A stretch of 64,000 nucleotides of DNA from Lewinellaceae bacterium (GTDB lineage: Bacteria > Bacteroidota > Bacteroidia > Chitinophagales > Saprospiraceae): NCBI GenBank assembly GCA_020636105.1, contig JACJYL010000002.1, positions 1,578,001 through 1,642,000 of the forward strand, given 5' to 3'. The first letter of the stretch is position 1; every line of letters begins with the position of its first letter. Shown here piece by piece: positions 29,201 through 36,973 of this stretch. The translations under genes and the position numbers were made by a program. Under the pieces are notes generated by a model. The model saw only the letters and a program-made list of their open reading frames with translations, was not told the DNA's origin and ran no database searches.

Positions 29201-32067
29201 CCAACGGTTGTGCAAGCACGGCAACCGCTGTAGTGATAGAAGATACCGATGTACCCGATGTTACAGCAACAGGTGGAACACTCGATTGCAATGCGAGCAA
29301 TATCCAGCTGATGTCCGGTTCCTCGGTTACGGGATGCACCTTCTCCTGGACGGGGCCTAATAATTTCATATCCAGTGAACAGAATCCTTCCGTGACAACA
29401 GCGGGAACCTATACGGTAACCTGCACCGCGCCCAATGGCTGTTCAAATACAGCTACTGCCACGGTTGAAGCCAATGCTGACCAGCCGGATGCTTCCGCAA
29501 CGGGTGGAACGCTCGATTGTGACAATGCTTCCGTACAGTTAACGGGTAGCTCCACAACGACAGGCGTAACTTACAGCTGGACAGGCCCAAATAATTTCAT
29601 GTCCACGGAGCAAAATCCTTCGGTTTCAGAACCTGGTAATTATTTGCTTACGGTAACGGCTTCCAACGGATGTACCACAGCTATCACAGCCGTGGTCGAT
29701 GAAGATGTCGAGGTGCCTAATGTTTCCGCTACCGGCGGCACCATTGATTGCAGCACCAGTAATACCCAACTGACAGCCAGTTCGGATGCTGAAGATTGTT
29801 CCTTCTCCTGGACAGGGCCTAATAATTTCATGTCGAGTGAGCAAAATCCTTTTGTCACCGTTCCCGGAACTTACACGGTCACCTGTACTACGCCAAACGG
29901 TTGTTCAGCAACCGCTACTGCCACGGTTCAGGCCAACGCAGACCTTCCGGATGCTACCGCAACAGGCGGAACGATCGATTGTAACAATAGTGTCGTCCAG
30001 TTAATGGGAAGTTCATCCACACCCGGCGTTACTTACAGTTGGGTCGGGCCGAACAACTTTACTTCCACTTCGCAAAACCCGGTCGTTACAGCTCCCGGGA
30101 CATACACACTGACCGTTCAGGGGCCTAACGGATGTTCTGCCATTACCACTGCCTCGGTTGTCATAGACAATACTTTCCCAACCATCAGCGCGACGGGCGG
30201 AACATTGAATTGTAATACAAGCAATGTCCAGTTAATGGCTACTTCAAGTATCATGGGAACTACTTACTCCTGGACCGGACCTAATAACTTCATGTCCAGT
30301 GAATCCAGTCCTTTTGTCACTACTCCGGGAGTATATTCCGTAACGGGTACAGCACCTAATGGTTGTTCTTCCGTATCGACGACCCAGGTTATTCAGGATA
30401 ATACACCGCCGGTGGCAACGGCAACGGGCGGCACGCTTAATTGTAATGGGACACCTGTTCAACTGGCCGGAAGCTCTTCTATTTCAGGCAGCACTTTCAG
30501 CTGGACCGGACCGGACAACTTCATGTCCAGTGAACAGAATCCGACTGTTTCGGCGGCTGGTAACTATATACTTACCGTAACCGCTCCAAATGGGTGTACA
30601 GGTGTCGCAACTGCAACGGTAGTACTTGACAACAATGTGCCTACTGTATCGGCAACAGGAGGAATGCTCGATTGCAATGCCAACGACATTCAATTAATGG
30701 CAACCTCCAGTATTCCCGGAAGCACTTTCAGCTGGTCAGGGCCGAATAACTTCATGTCCAGCGAACAGAATCCTTTTGTAACCACAGCCGGCACCTACAA
30801 TCTTTCTGCCACGGCACCCAATGGCTGTACGGCAACCGCCTCCGCTATCGTTTCTGCCAATGCAAACCAGCCTGACATTACTACCGCCGGAGGCAACCTT
30901 GATTGCAACAATACTCCTGTTCAGTTGATGGGAAGTTCCAACACCCCGGGTGTCACATACAGCTGGACCGGACCGGGGAATTTTATGTCTACCCAGCAGA
31001 ATCCAAGTGTTTCGCTGACAGGGGTTTACACCCTGACCATCACGGCACCCAACGGATGTACGGCCATTGACATCGCAATCGTTGGGGTGGACAATACTGC
31101 ACCGGTAGCTACGGCTACGAGCGGAACCATCAATTGTAACAACAACAATGTCCATTTAATGGCCACTTCCAGCGTTGCGGGGAGCAGCTTCTTATGGACC
31201 GGACCGAATAACTTTATGTCCAGTGAAGCCAGTCCTTTTGTCACGGCAATTGGTACTTATACCGTTACCGTAACAGGACCCAACGGTTGTACAGCAACTG
31301 CATCGACTTCTGTCAACCTCGACAACGCTGCCCCTGCCATCACGGCAGCGGGAGGAACACTCGATTGTAATACTCCAAGCGTTCAGCTGGCAGCAACCTC
31401 CAATCCTGCAGGCAGTTCATTCTCCTGGACCGGGCCAAACAATTTCATGTCCAGTGAGCAAAATCCTACAGTATTTGGAGTAGGTACCTACAACCTGACG
31501 GTCACCGGATCGAACGGATGTACAGCGACGGCAAGCGCTGTGGTAGATATGGACGACACAGTAACTCCGGTAGCCGGGTTTACATTTACTTCGGATCAGT
31601 TGAGTGTTACCTTCAGCGATAACTCAACCAACAATCCCACTTCATGGTCGTGGGATTTTGGAGACGGACAATTGAGTACCCAGCAGTCTCCGGCCCATAC
31701 CTATAATGCTCCCGGAGAATATCAGGTCACTTTAGTCGCGACCAATGATTGCGGATCCAATACTTACCAGGAAACCATTACTGTGATCGTGGACGGGGTG
31801 AATGAAGTGCTATGGTTCAATGAATTTACCCTGGCACCGAATCCAAACAACGGACGGTTTACGCTGAACATCAAAGGTCAGCCGGTGAACGCCCTGGACT
31901 TCAAATTGCTGAATGTTTTGGGGCAGATCGAATATTCGGAAACCCTTGACATGCGCACCGGAAACCTGAACAGAGTCTTTGAATTCAATCGTTTGCCTTC
32001 GGGAATCTATTTTGTCAGGCTCGCCGCCGAAGGAAAAGCTTATTACCATAAAGTGATTATTGAATAA
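23224..32067 (+). CDS. Giant (2947-residue) adhesin-like repeat protein with T9SS type A sorting domain
   Basis: After a signal peptide of about 20 residues come three right-handed beta-helix modules. Each opens with a VTN-N-NDSG-GSLR-A motif (residues ~22, ~352, ~726), and the latter two share NIPGGG/DIPGGG and DGTSQPGY. Residues ~1095-1630 hold HYR/Ig-like modules with paired Cys. Residues ~1709-2786 are 14 tandem 77-residue Ig-like repeats, each with an LDCN/LNCN motif (or variants such as IDCN, LDCA), a W(T/S)GP-N motif and a terminal NGC motif. Then follow one PKD module (WDFGDG) and a T9SS type A domain (LAPNPNNGRF..., SGIYFVRLAAEG). No catalytic site is visible; adhesion or a surface fibre is the likely role. 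A strong terminator follows, so it is probably its own transcript. Confidence 0.93.
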   Translation: MKRLFYLLIFMSLGIFAHGQITVTNNNDSGAGSLRDAVASAAPGQTITFSTAGPIVLTTGEILIDKNLSIDGGAGGMTINANGSSRIFNITGAANTITLKNLELINGNAGGGFGGAIACGANLNASYCTFFGNIAENDGAIQIYGSITANFVSCNFINNTATSQAGALELGTGTYTLVNCLFKGNSSGTLGGAILAGANTTIINSTITENSATSEGGGIWVDGLGTNVSLYNNIIANNTASTNPDMVADVPLTAANNNLITNAAGSGITLGSNGNISGNPMFVSPGLDYHLQDNSPAVNAGNSAWLPADILDVNNNGNFGETLPVDIDNQPRIWACTPDMGAFENLSTTIQVTNTNDSGDGSLRAAIDCANNTPGPNTITFNIPGGGLQTISPQSELPFLNDPGTHIDGTSQPGYNGTPLIYLNGNNAGGAVGLVVFGDNCQVSGLMIKNFQGQAFQILANTGMTISNNILTDNSGQQILGDNANGFNISNNIFNIDENGNATNSDIYAIHLQNGCNDVSIDNNTMGGLNNVNAQIVAIVGGSNDISITNNYIGTDQNNNDYGGNTGIYIANGCDNNYVHSNTIAYNQTGVSVLSDLNRVDENDFFCNSIKAIDLNEGQGNNGLQPPVITSAAPDLIEGTAPFDGFVCIYIQNDIGGCNAACQGIFQGYASIDSGTLTWSWTPPAPLADGEIVAVTLYANPTGNGFESSEYTCAAVSSFCVPGQPIVVTNTDDSGPGSLREAINCANDTPGANTILFDIPGGGVHTISPLSLLPTLNDDGTIIDGTSQPGYAGTPLIYINGSLAGPGNCLTIFGSDCQVNGLMIKHFDGDGISILGNNNAIINNNIITENTFSQISFADATNATVDNNILNIDENGVGSTSNSVGVWLQNDAEFIAITNNTIGGIGLTGESMIVILDGVNNLTITGNYLGTDQANNNYGGFRAIVISNTSTGYHLIRENTIAYNQVGITNGSNYTRILENDFFCNSDIAIDQFGVGNNGLQPPVITSAAPELITGTAPGMGEVCIYLQNDIGGCTAACQGFFEAFVATDGAGNWSWAPPVPLSGGQVVAATFLANLTGNGTESSEYSCGTVVDPCDPDLDMPVMSITEPEPTVECSAGLPPLLEGGVNIFATDECDGDISGDISWSFSDFNPMDCSNGGPVQTVVDHYIVTDANGNTAEITWTITVVDTEPPVWDDPGLSLTLNAECGDDIDALIAANIPTATDGCGVNPDPDVYVASATSGTTCGNAFTQHINYATADVCGNQNPDLYTVTIIVSDNIAPTFTSTPPPTITTLTDPGSCDATLSLSVTAEDICDTNVSITNDSQYANSNGADASGTYPPGVHVVTFTATDGCLNSDTYTVTVTVNEPGAPTITGVQSSATVECGDALPPDPIPGINLFATDGNGIDITGSIIVDLAMATQDCSVNGIIEERFYTISVMDICGTTTSESYTITIVDTQAPVWDNPAGSITLNLECGDDVDAALAANLPTATDACGVADIVPTTATSGIICGNASSATYNYAAVDNCGNTNPVFFQIFVNLNDTQDPVISGIPNDITINCGDPYPNVAQLLENLTATDVCEGDLTGQITLLGPPAVTGCSPVPGIIEDVYTISVMDGCGNSATEYFTIEIINDLVVDLGDDQVLCDGNPVVLDAGNPGASYEWSTGATTQTISVASPGTYSVTVYNGNGCCNVDQVNVTIGSDPDISAAGGTLDCNNNSIQLMSFSNTSGVTFSWTGPNNFSSNQQNPVITVPGTYTVTATSPQGCTATAEAVVDQNGDLPDASATGGTLDCNNSSVQLSGNSSTAGVSYSWSGPNNYMSTEQNPTVSTAGSYTLSVTASNGCVSLATATVVLDETAPDASATGGTLDCAVTSVQLMGSSTTQGASYSWSGPNNFMSSVQNPTASEAGTYTLTVTGPNGCTSTATATVDANADLPNASASGGTIDCNNTSVQLPGNSTTPGVTYGWTGPDNFVSSEQNPTVTGAGTYTLTVTAANGCASTATAVVIEDTDVPDVTATGGTLDCNASNIQLMSGSSVTGCTFSWTGPNNFISSEQNPSVTTAGTYTVTCTAPNGCSNTATATVEANADQPDASATGGTLDCDNASVQLTGSSTTTGVTYSWTGPNNFMSTEQNPSVSEPGNYLLTVTASNGCTTAITAVVDEDVEVPNVSATGGTIDCSTSNTQLTASSDAEDCSFSWTGPNNFMSSEQNPFVTVPGTYTVTCTTPNGCSATATATVQANADLPDATATGGTIDCNNSVVQLMGSSSTPGVTYSWVGPNNFTSTSQNPVVTAPGTYTLTVQGPNGCSAITTASVVIDNTFPTISATGGTLNCNTSNVQLMATSSIMGTTYSWTGPNNFMSSESSPFVTTPGVYSVTGTAPNGCSSVSTTQVIQDNTPPVATATGGTLNCNGTPVQLAGSSSISGSTFSWTGPDNFMSSEQNPTVSAAGNYILTVTAPNGCTGVATATVVLDNNVPTVSATGGMLDCNANDIQLMATSSIPGSTFSWSGPNNFMSSEQNPFVTTAGTYNLSATAPNGCTATASAIVSANANQPDITTAGGNLDCNNTPVQLMGSSNTPGVTYSWTGPGNFMSTQQNPSVSLTGVYTLTITAPNGCTAIDIAIVGVDNTAPVATATSGTINCNNNNVHLMATSSVAGSSFLWTGPNNFMSSEASPFVTAIGTYTVTVTGPNGCTATASTSVNLDNAAPAITAAGGTLDCNTPSVQLAATSNPAGSSFSWTGPNNFMSSEQNPTVFGVGTYNLTVTGSNGCTATASAVVDMDDTVTPVAGFTFTSDQLSVTFSDNSTNNPTSWSWDFGDGQLSTQQSPAHTYNAPGEYQVTLVATNDCGSNTYQETITVIVDGVNEVLWFNEFTLAPNPNNGRFTLNIKGQPVNALDFKLLNVLGQIEYSETLDMRTGNLNRVFEFNRLPSGIYFVRLAAEGKAYYHKVIIE
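28348..31581 (+). repeat. 14 tandem 231-bp coding repeats
   Basis: The conserved glycine pair that opens each unit (Gly-Gly; Ser-Gly in one) starts at 28348 and recurs at 28579, 28810, 29041, 29272, 29503, 29734, 29965, 30196, 30427, 30658, 30889, 31120 and 31351. The spacing is exactly 231 bp every time, with no insertion or deletion, although the DNA of the units has diverged clearly. Confidence 0.97.
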
Positions 32068-32091
32068 AAAATAATCAATTGGATTTCTTTA

Positions 32092-32128
32092 GGGCAAATT
32101 CCTGCTTCGGGAATTTGCCCTTATTTTT
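32092..32128 (+). terminator. Intrinsic terminator of the giant surface protein gene
   Basis: A perfect 11-bp stem (32092-32102 with 32110-32120) around a 7-nt loop is followed by TTATTTTT. It begins 24 nt after the stop codon, a textbook Rho-independent terminator. Confidence 0.9.
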
Positions 32129-32239
32129 GGAATATTCCAGACACCTAAATGCCGGTTTGGACCCTGATATTTTCCTGCTCGACAGGTTCCCGTGTAAAAA
32201 CATAACCCTACTTCTGTTTAAAGTTGTATTTTGTGGCCT

Positions 32240-34438
32240 ATGAAAGGAATGCTGGTATTCATTATGCTTTTCGCCTGCACTTTTTTGATCGCACAGGTCA
32301 ATCATTGGGAATCTATCGTGAGAGAAGACGATAGCTGGCATTATTTCCCGGGCTTTTCCGCACCGCCTTCAGACTGGAAAAGTACAGGTTTCAGTGAGGC
32401 ATCCTGGAACCAGGGGCCTGGCGGATTCGGCTATGGCGATGGAGATGATAATACGGTTATCCCTCCCGTAACCTCCTTATTCATTCGCCGGACTTTTTAC
32501 ATTGCCGATATTTCCTCTATAGTCAGTGCCGTTTTGGACATAGATTATGATGATGGTTTTGTGGCTTATCTCAACGGAACGGAAATTGCCCGGGCAAATA
32601 TGGAAGGTACCGCTCCTGCTTATTCCGCCACAGCTGAAGCCCAGCATGAAGCGTTATTATACCAGGGAGGCGTCCCCGATAGGTTTATGATTCCGAACAA
32701 CTTACTTTTCGACCATCTCTACCCGGGGCAAAATGTATTGGCGATCCAGGTCCATAACATAAATTTGTCTTCCTCTGACCTTACCATACGTCCATTTTTT
32801 TCAGTGGGTATTAACGACGGTTCATTTACTTATTATTCAACCCCGGACTGGTTTACCGCTCCTGTCGATTTGGCCTCCTCTGAATTACCCATTGTGGTGA
32901 TTGAGACCAATGGGCAGCAGATTGTCGATGATCCTGATGTATTGTGTGAATTCGGTATTATTTACAATGGCCCCGGAGCCGTCAATTATCTCTCCGACCC
33001 AAAAAACGAGTATGACGGCTACGCTAAAATCGAATTAAGGGGAGAATCCTCCCTTTTTTTTGAAAAAAAGTCCTATTCCGTAGAAACCAGTGATGCTTCC
33101 GGGGCTGATGTTGACGCTTCTTTCCTCAATTTTCCGGAAGAAGAAGACTGGGTGCTTTACGGGCCGTATTCCGACAAATCGCTTTTGCGAAATGTCCTGA
33201 TCATGAAGATCGGGCGGGAAATGGGCCGATACAACAGTCGGACAAGGATGTGTGAAGTATTCCTCAATGGGAACTACGAGGGCGTTTATGTCCTCATGGA
33301 AAAAATAAAGCGGGATGAAAACAGGGTGGATATTGCCAAGCTCAAAGCCACAGATATCGAAGGAGAAGAATTGACCGGTGGTTATCTTTTCAGGATAGAT
33401 AAAGGAGATCTCCCGGGATGGTCTTCCAATTTCGGGGTGGTGTCTGCCCCGTGGATGCCCATCCGGTTTCAATACAGGTACCCTGATCCGGACAGCATTC
33501 AACAGGAGCAGGAAGTATACATCCAATCATATGTGGACAGCTTCGAAAGAGCCATTGCCCACACGCCCACTTTTATCAATAATTACGGTTACCATTATAC
33601 TCACTATATCGACCTGGAGTCCTTTGTCGATAATTTCATCGTTAATGAAATGACCAGGAACCTGGACGGATACCGATTGAGCACATATTTCTACAAAGAC
33701 AAAAACAGCAAAATCATCGCTGGCCCTTTATGGGATTTTAATATTTCTTTGGGTAATGGTGATTATTGTAACGGAGATAGTTATACGGGATGGATGTACG
33801 AGGAGTATTGTGGAAACGGCAATCCGTTCTGGTGGAAGAACATGCTGACCGACAGCCTTTTCCTAAAAACATTAACATGCCGCTGGAGCGAACTTCGGGA
33901 AACCACCCTGGATGAAGACAACCTCCTTGAATTCATCGATTCCATGTCCCTGGTGCTGCAACAGCCAGCCCAGCGCAATTTCACCCGGTGGCCTATTCTT
34001 GGCACCTATGTCTGGCCCAATGCCTGGCCTTACCCGGAGACTTACGTGGGAGAAATTGACCGGCTAAAATGGTGGCTCATAAACCGTTTGATCTGGATGG
34101 ATAACACCATTAATGCCATTGAGGCCGATTGTGAATCTCTTATACCAACCTACACCTTCTCCCCTTCTGAAGCACCTTCCCCTCTTCTTATTTACCCCAA
34201 TCCCAACCAGGGCAGGTTCATCCTTGAATTAAATCCAGGATTCCAGGAGAATGGAAATACCTCGCTGCTTGTAAAAGATTTGACCGGGCGGGTGGTTTTT
34301 GAGCAATCATGGATGCTCCCGTTACCGCAAAGCCTGATTTTGGATATGCCGGACGCATTATCTTCAGGCCTTTATATCATTCAGGTGATCCAACAACAAA
34401 AAGTGGTACAACAAGGCAGGATGGTCGTACTTCCTTAA
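32240..34438 (+). CDS. Secreted CotH-type kinase with T9SS type A sorting domain
   Basis: A 732-residue protein from the ATG at 32240; a TTG nine bases upstream is possible but unnecessary. A signal peptide (FACTFLIAQ) is followed by a beta-sandwich region (~20-190). The CotH kinase domain (~210-600) shows AKIELRGESS, KKSYSVE, WVLYGPYSDKSLLRN, GVYVLMEKIKRD, GYLFRIDKGD and IAGPLWDFN (Asp499, probable catalytic or metal-binding residue). The C-terminus is a T9SS type A domain (IYPNPNQGRF..., SGLYIIQV). CotH proteins are atypical protein kinases; this one should act outside the cell. The gene follows the giant adhesin with a terminator between. Confidence 0.9.
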   Translation: MKGMLVFIMLFACTFLIAQVNHWESIVREDDSWHYFPGFSAPPSDWKSTGFSEASWNQGPGGFGYGDGDDNTVIPPVTSLFIRRTFYIADISSIVSAVLDIDYDDGFVAYLNGTEIARANMEGTAPAYSATAEAQHEALLYQGGVPDRFMIPNNLLFDHLYPGQNVLAIQVHNINLSSSDLTIRPFFSVGINDGSFTYYSTPDWFTAPVDLASSELPIVVIETNGQQIVDDPDVLCEFGIIYNGPGAVNYLSDPKNEYDGYAKIELRGESSLFFEKKSYSVETSDASGADVDASFLNFPEEEDWVLYGPYSDKSLLRNVLIMKIGREMGRYNSRTRMCEVFLNGNYEGVYVLMEKIKRDENRVDIAKLKATDIEGEELTGGYLFRIDKGDLPGWSSNFGVVSAPWMPIRFQYRYPDPDSIQQEQEVYIQSYVDSFERAIAHTPTFINNYGYHYTHYIDLESFVDNFIVNEMTRNLDGYRLSTYFYKDKNSKIIAGPLWDFNISLGNGDYCNGDSYTGWMYEEYCGNGNPFWWKNMLTDSLFLKTLTCRWSELRETTLDEDNLLEFIDSMSLVLQQPAQRNFTRWPILGTYVWPNAWPYPETYVGEIDRLKWWLINRLIWMDNTINAIEADCESLIPTYTFSPSEAPSPLLIYPNPNQGRFILELNPGFQENGNTSLLVKDLTGRVVFEQSWMLPLPQSLILDMPDALSSGLYIIQVIQQQKVVQQGRMVVLP

Positions 34439-34507
34439 GATCACAGAATTTTCTTATTATACAGTTGTAAAGGCCTGGCTGATAGCCATTAGACAGGAAA
34501 AAATGCA

Positions 34508-34539
34508 GGAAGGCCGAATATTTTAAATTCGGACCTTCC
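34508..34539. terminator. Probable bidirectional terminator between CotH and SOUL genes
   Basis: GGAAGGCCGAAT pairs with ATTCGG-A-CCTTCC (one bulged A) around a short AT loop in the 123-bp gap between convergent genes. Flanking A- and T-rich runs are weak, so strength is uncertain. Confidence 0.7.
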
Positions 34540-34561
34540 CTTAATTGTTCGGGTGTTCAAT

Positions 34562-35167
34562 TTACGGGTGATTTACACTATTGATGTCTATTTCTACTAT
34601 AATTTCATTACGCCTTCCGATCAATGCAAAAGGCGGATTATAACCGAGGTAGCTAAAATGGCTTAAATATTGGATATCATTGGATTGCAAGAGCGATTTA
34701 AGCCGCTCAGTATACTTTTTAATTTTCCGGTCATTGGTCCATCCCCCAAAACGGATGGCCGCAACGTATTTCTCAGGCTCCTGTTTGAATTTAACGCCGG
34801 AATCATTTGGCTTCGGTAAATCTTCCAGCTTGTACGCTGCAGGTACCATAAACATCATGGTCACTGAATCTTCCATGGTCATCGCTACCGGAGAAGTCAT
34901 GGCGATCTTTTGCTGTTGGGCATTGTTGCCAAAAATATAACCCGCCAGCATTCTGAACCCGTTCCTGGAAGTTTCTTCATAAGAAGCCTGGTCCATGGTC
35001 ACGTAGGTAAAATTGGCCGGCTCGTACGCCCGGACCTCAAAGGCATCAAATGATTTGACCACCTTGTATGGGTACATTTCTATGTTACTGGTGGCTCTTG
35101 AACTTAATATCTGTGCCAGAATAAATATCCCTGCCAAAGAGACCAAAACGATCAGAATAATTTTCAT
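34562..35167 (-). CDS. SOUL family heme-binding-like protein
   Basis: A 201-residue protein with an N-terminal hydrophobic signal/anchor (about 3-20). The SOUL fold is recognisable from YKVVKSFDAFEVRAYEPANF, GFRMLAGYIFGNN, KIAMTSPVAMT and MMFMVPAAY, with conserved order and length. SOUL proteins bind heme or related tetrapyrroles in some organisms; the ligand here is unproven. It is the last gene of a minus-strand unit (folE, glutathione peroxidase, SOUL) and starts 4 nt after the peroxidase stop. Confidence 0.88.
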   Translation of the reverse strand: MKIILIVLVSLAGIFILAQILSSRATSNIEMYPYKVVKSFDAFEVRAYEPANFTYVTMDQASYEETSRNGFRMLAGYIFGNNAQQQKIAMTSPVAMTMEDSVTMMFMVPAAYKLEDLPKPNDSGVKFKQEPEKYVAAIRFGGWTNDRKIKKYTERLKSLLQSNDIQYLSHFSYLGYNPPFALIGRRNEIIVEIDINSVNHP

Positions 35168-35171
35168 TGAA

Positions 35172-35753
35172 TTATAATAACTTGGTGATTTTGTCGCTCA
35201 TGGGGGTCGTTATGCTATAGTAGTAATCCATGAAATTTCCTTCTTCATCGATCAGATACTTCTGGAAATTCCATTTCACCGTACTGTTTTTAACCCCGTT
35301 TAATTCCTTGCTGGTCAGCCATGCATACAAAGGATGCTGGTTTTCCCCTTTGACATCCACCTTTTCGGTGATCAGGAAAGTAACCCCGTAGTTTACGGAA
35401 CAGAAATGCTGGATTTCATCCGCACTTCCGGGTTCCTGGCCACCAAATTGATTACAAGGTACCCCTATGATCATCAGTTTATCCTGATATGTTTCATAGA
35501 GTTTCTCCAGGTCCGCATACTGTGGTGTAAATCCACACTCGGAGGCTACATTTACGAAAAGGATTTTTTTGCCTTTATAATCAGATAAATTAACAGGTTC
35601 CCCCGTTAAGCTATTGATCTGGATGTCATAAATCGAAGCGGACATAAGATTTTTGTTTGTGTTTTTGGCTTTGCTTTCAAAAAAGCCGGTAAAAAAGCTC
35701 ATAAATAGCATTGATGTTAATAAAATAATTCCGGTTAATTTCCAGGTTGACAT
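35172..35753 (-). CDS. Glutathione peroxidase family thiol peroxidase, membrane-anchored or exported
   Basis: A 193-residue protein from the ATG at 35753 (a TTG at 35762 adds three residues). The peroxidatic Cys73 lies in VNVASECGFT (no selenocysteine). Gln106 (GGQEPGS) and the KWNF segment complete the catalytic tetrad pattern. The N-terminal 20 residues are strongly hydrophobic, so it is exported or membrane-anchored, unlike the usual cytosolic form. It probably reduces lipid or organic hydroperoxides using thioredoxin. Located 9 nt after folE and 4 nt before the SOUL gene. Confidence 0.9.
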   Translation of the reverse strand: MSTWKLTGIILLTSMLFMSFFTGFFESKAKNTNKNLMSASIYDIQINSLTGEPVNLSDYKGKKILFVNVASECGFTPQYADLEKLYETYQDKLMIIGVPCNQFGGQEPGSADEIQHFCSVNYGVTFLITEKVDVKGENQHPLYAWLTSKELNGVKNSTVKWNFQKYLIDEEGNFMDYYYSITTPMSDKITKLL

Positions 35754-35762
35754 GGTATGCAA

Positions 35763-36452
35763 TTAATTGTGTTGAATATAATGCTGAAGTTCAGCCATTT
35801 TTTCATGATTTTGAAATGCCCCGCCGTAATAAGTAGTGATCGTTGTTGAGGTATCATCTTTTACACCCCGCGAAGATACACATAGATGCTTTGCATCAAT
35901 AATGACTGCAATATCTTCTGTATTCAACGCATTTTTCAATTCCATGGCGATCTGGTTGGTCAGTCTTTCCTGAACTTGTGGCCGTTTGGCGTAATATTGA
36001 ACAATCCTGTTGAGTTTAGACAAACCAATCACCTTGCCCGATGAAATGTAAGCTACGTGCGCCTTTCCTATGATCGGAACAAAATGGTGTTCACAATTGG
36101 AATAAAAAGTAATATTCTTTTCTACGAGCATTTGATTGTACTGATACTTATTATCAAACAACGCCACTCGTGGTTTGTTCGCCGGATTCAGGCCTGAGAA
36201 AATTTCATCGATGTACATCTTTGCTACCCTGTCCGGGGTACCTTTCAGCGAATCATCGCTTAGGTCAAGCCCCATTACTTCCATAATCTCGGCAAAGAGA
36301 ACGGCAATTTTTTCTTTTTTTACTTCATCGGAAAGATCAAAAGCATTTTTTCTCATGGGGGTTTCTAATCCTGTAAACAGATGATCGTCCCCAATTTCTT
36401 CAAAAGTAAATTGTTTAAGAGGACTTCTATCTTTTAAATGAATGACTGCCAT
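35763..36452 (-). CDS. folE: GTP cyclohydrolase I
   Basis: A 229-residue enzyme that converts GTP to 7,8-dihydroneopterin triphosphate, the first step of tetrahydrofolate or tetrahydrobiopterin synthesis. The zinc ligands Cys120 and His123 (NCEHHFVP) and Cys191 (HLCVSSRG) are offset by exactly 10 from E. coli FolE (Cys110, His113, Cys181). Other signatures are GTPDRVAKMY and IGLSKLNRIVQYYAKRPQVQERLT. It is the first gene of a three-gene unit with a peroxidase and a SOUL protein. Confidence 0.97.
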   Translation of the reverse strand: MAVIHLKDRSPLKQFTFEEIGDDHLFTGLETPMRKNAFDLSDEVKKEKIAVLFAEIMEVMGLDLSDDSLKGTPDRVAKMYIDEIFSGLNPANKPRVALFDNKYQYNQMLVEKNITFYSNCEHHFVPIIGKAHVAYISSGKVIGLSKLNRIVQYYAKRPQVQERLTNQIAMELKNALNTEDIAVIIDAKHLCVSSRGVKDDTSTTITTYYGGAFQNHEKMAELQHYIQHN

Positions 36453-36785
36453 GGTTCGTATTTTTTAGTGTAATTGAGTTGTTTATTGAAATAAAAATAT
36501 TTTTGTTTATTATTTACAGTATAAAGTTAAACAAAAATAAATGACAATTGCAAATAATAGAGCATTAATTTTCAATAAAAATTGAAACAAATCAATAAAT
36601 CTACCATTTACAATTGTTTAAATTTTGATAAAAATCGTAAAACAAAAACACCGTATACTCAAAACCAGTCATTTATATAAGGAAGAAAAATACAAATCAT
36701 CATTTGCATTGACGGAAGTCATTTTTTTGTTTTTCGCGACTTCGTAAAATGCATCCAAATTTTTAATCATTAAAACCCAAACGTT
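36453..36785. other. AT-rich divergent promoter region between folE and the 44-residue protein gene
   Basis: A 333-bp, very AT-rich gap that must serve both directions. On the minus strand, TATTTTTG (36532-36539) fits the Bacteroidota -7 consensus and would drive folE with a leader of about 75 nt; the -33 box is unclear. No coding sequence or RNA gene was recognised. Confidence 0.4.
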
Positions 36786-36920
36786 ATGTATTTAGTAAAT
36801 TGGTTCCAGGCAAATGCGATGCTACTTGCTATGACTGTGGTATTGGTCGGTCTTCCTATCGTGCTGCTCATTTATGTCTTCGGGAAAAAACCGGGAAATC
36901 AGGACAGCGAGGAAGAATAA
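36786..36920 (+). CDS. Small single-pass membrane protein, 44 residues
   Basis: An ATG at 36786 opens a 44-codon frame. It has a short polar head, one strongly hydrophobic helix (about 12-32, MLLAMTVVLVGLPIVLLIYV) and a charged tail ending GNQDSEEE. The hydrophobic-helix-then-acidic-tail layout and good codon use argue for a real gene. It ends 53 nt before gatA on the same strand and is likely co-transcribed with it. Its function is unknown; it might be a small subunit of a membrane complex. Confidence 0.55.
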   Translation: MYLVNWFQANAMLLAMTVVLVGLPIVLLIYVFGKKPGNQDSEEE

Positions 36921-36973
36921 CTTTTCGGCAACAGAAAAAAATTTAACTTTACGGCACAAAAAATTCCAAAGTC

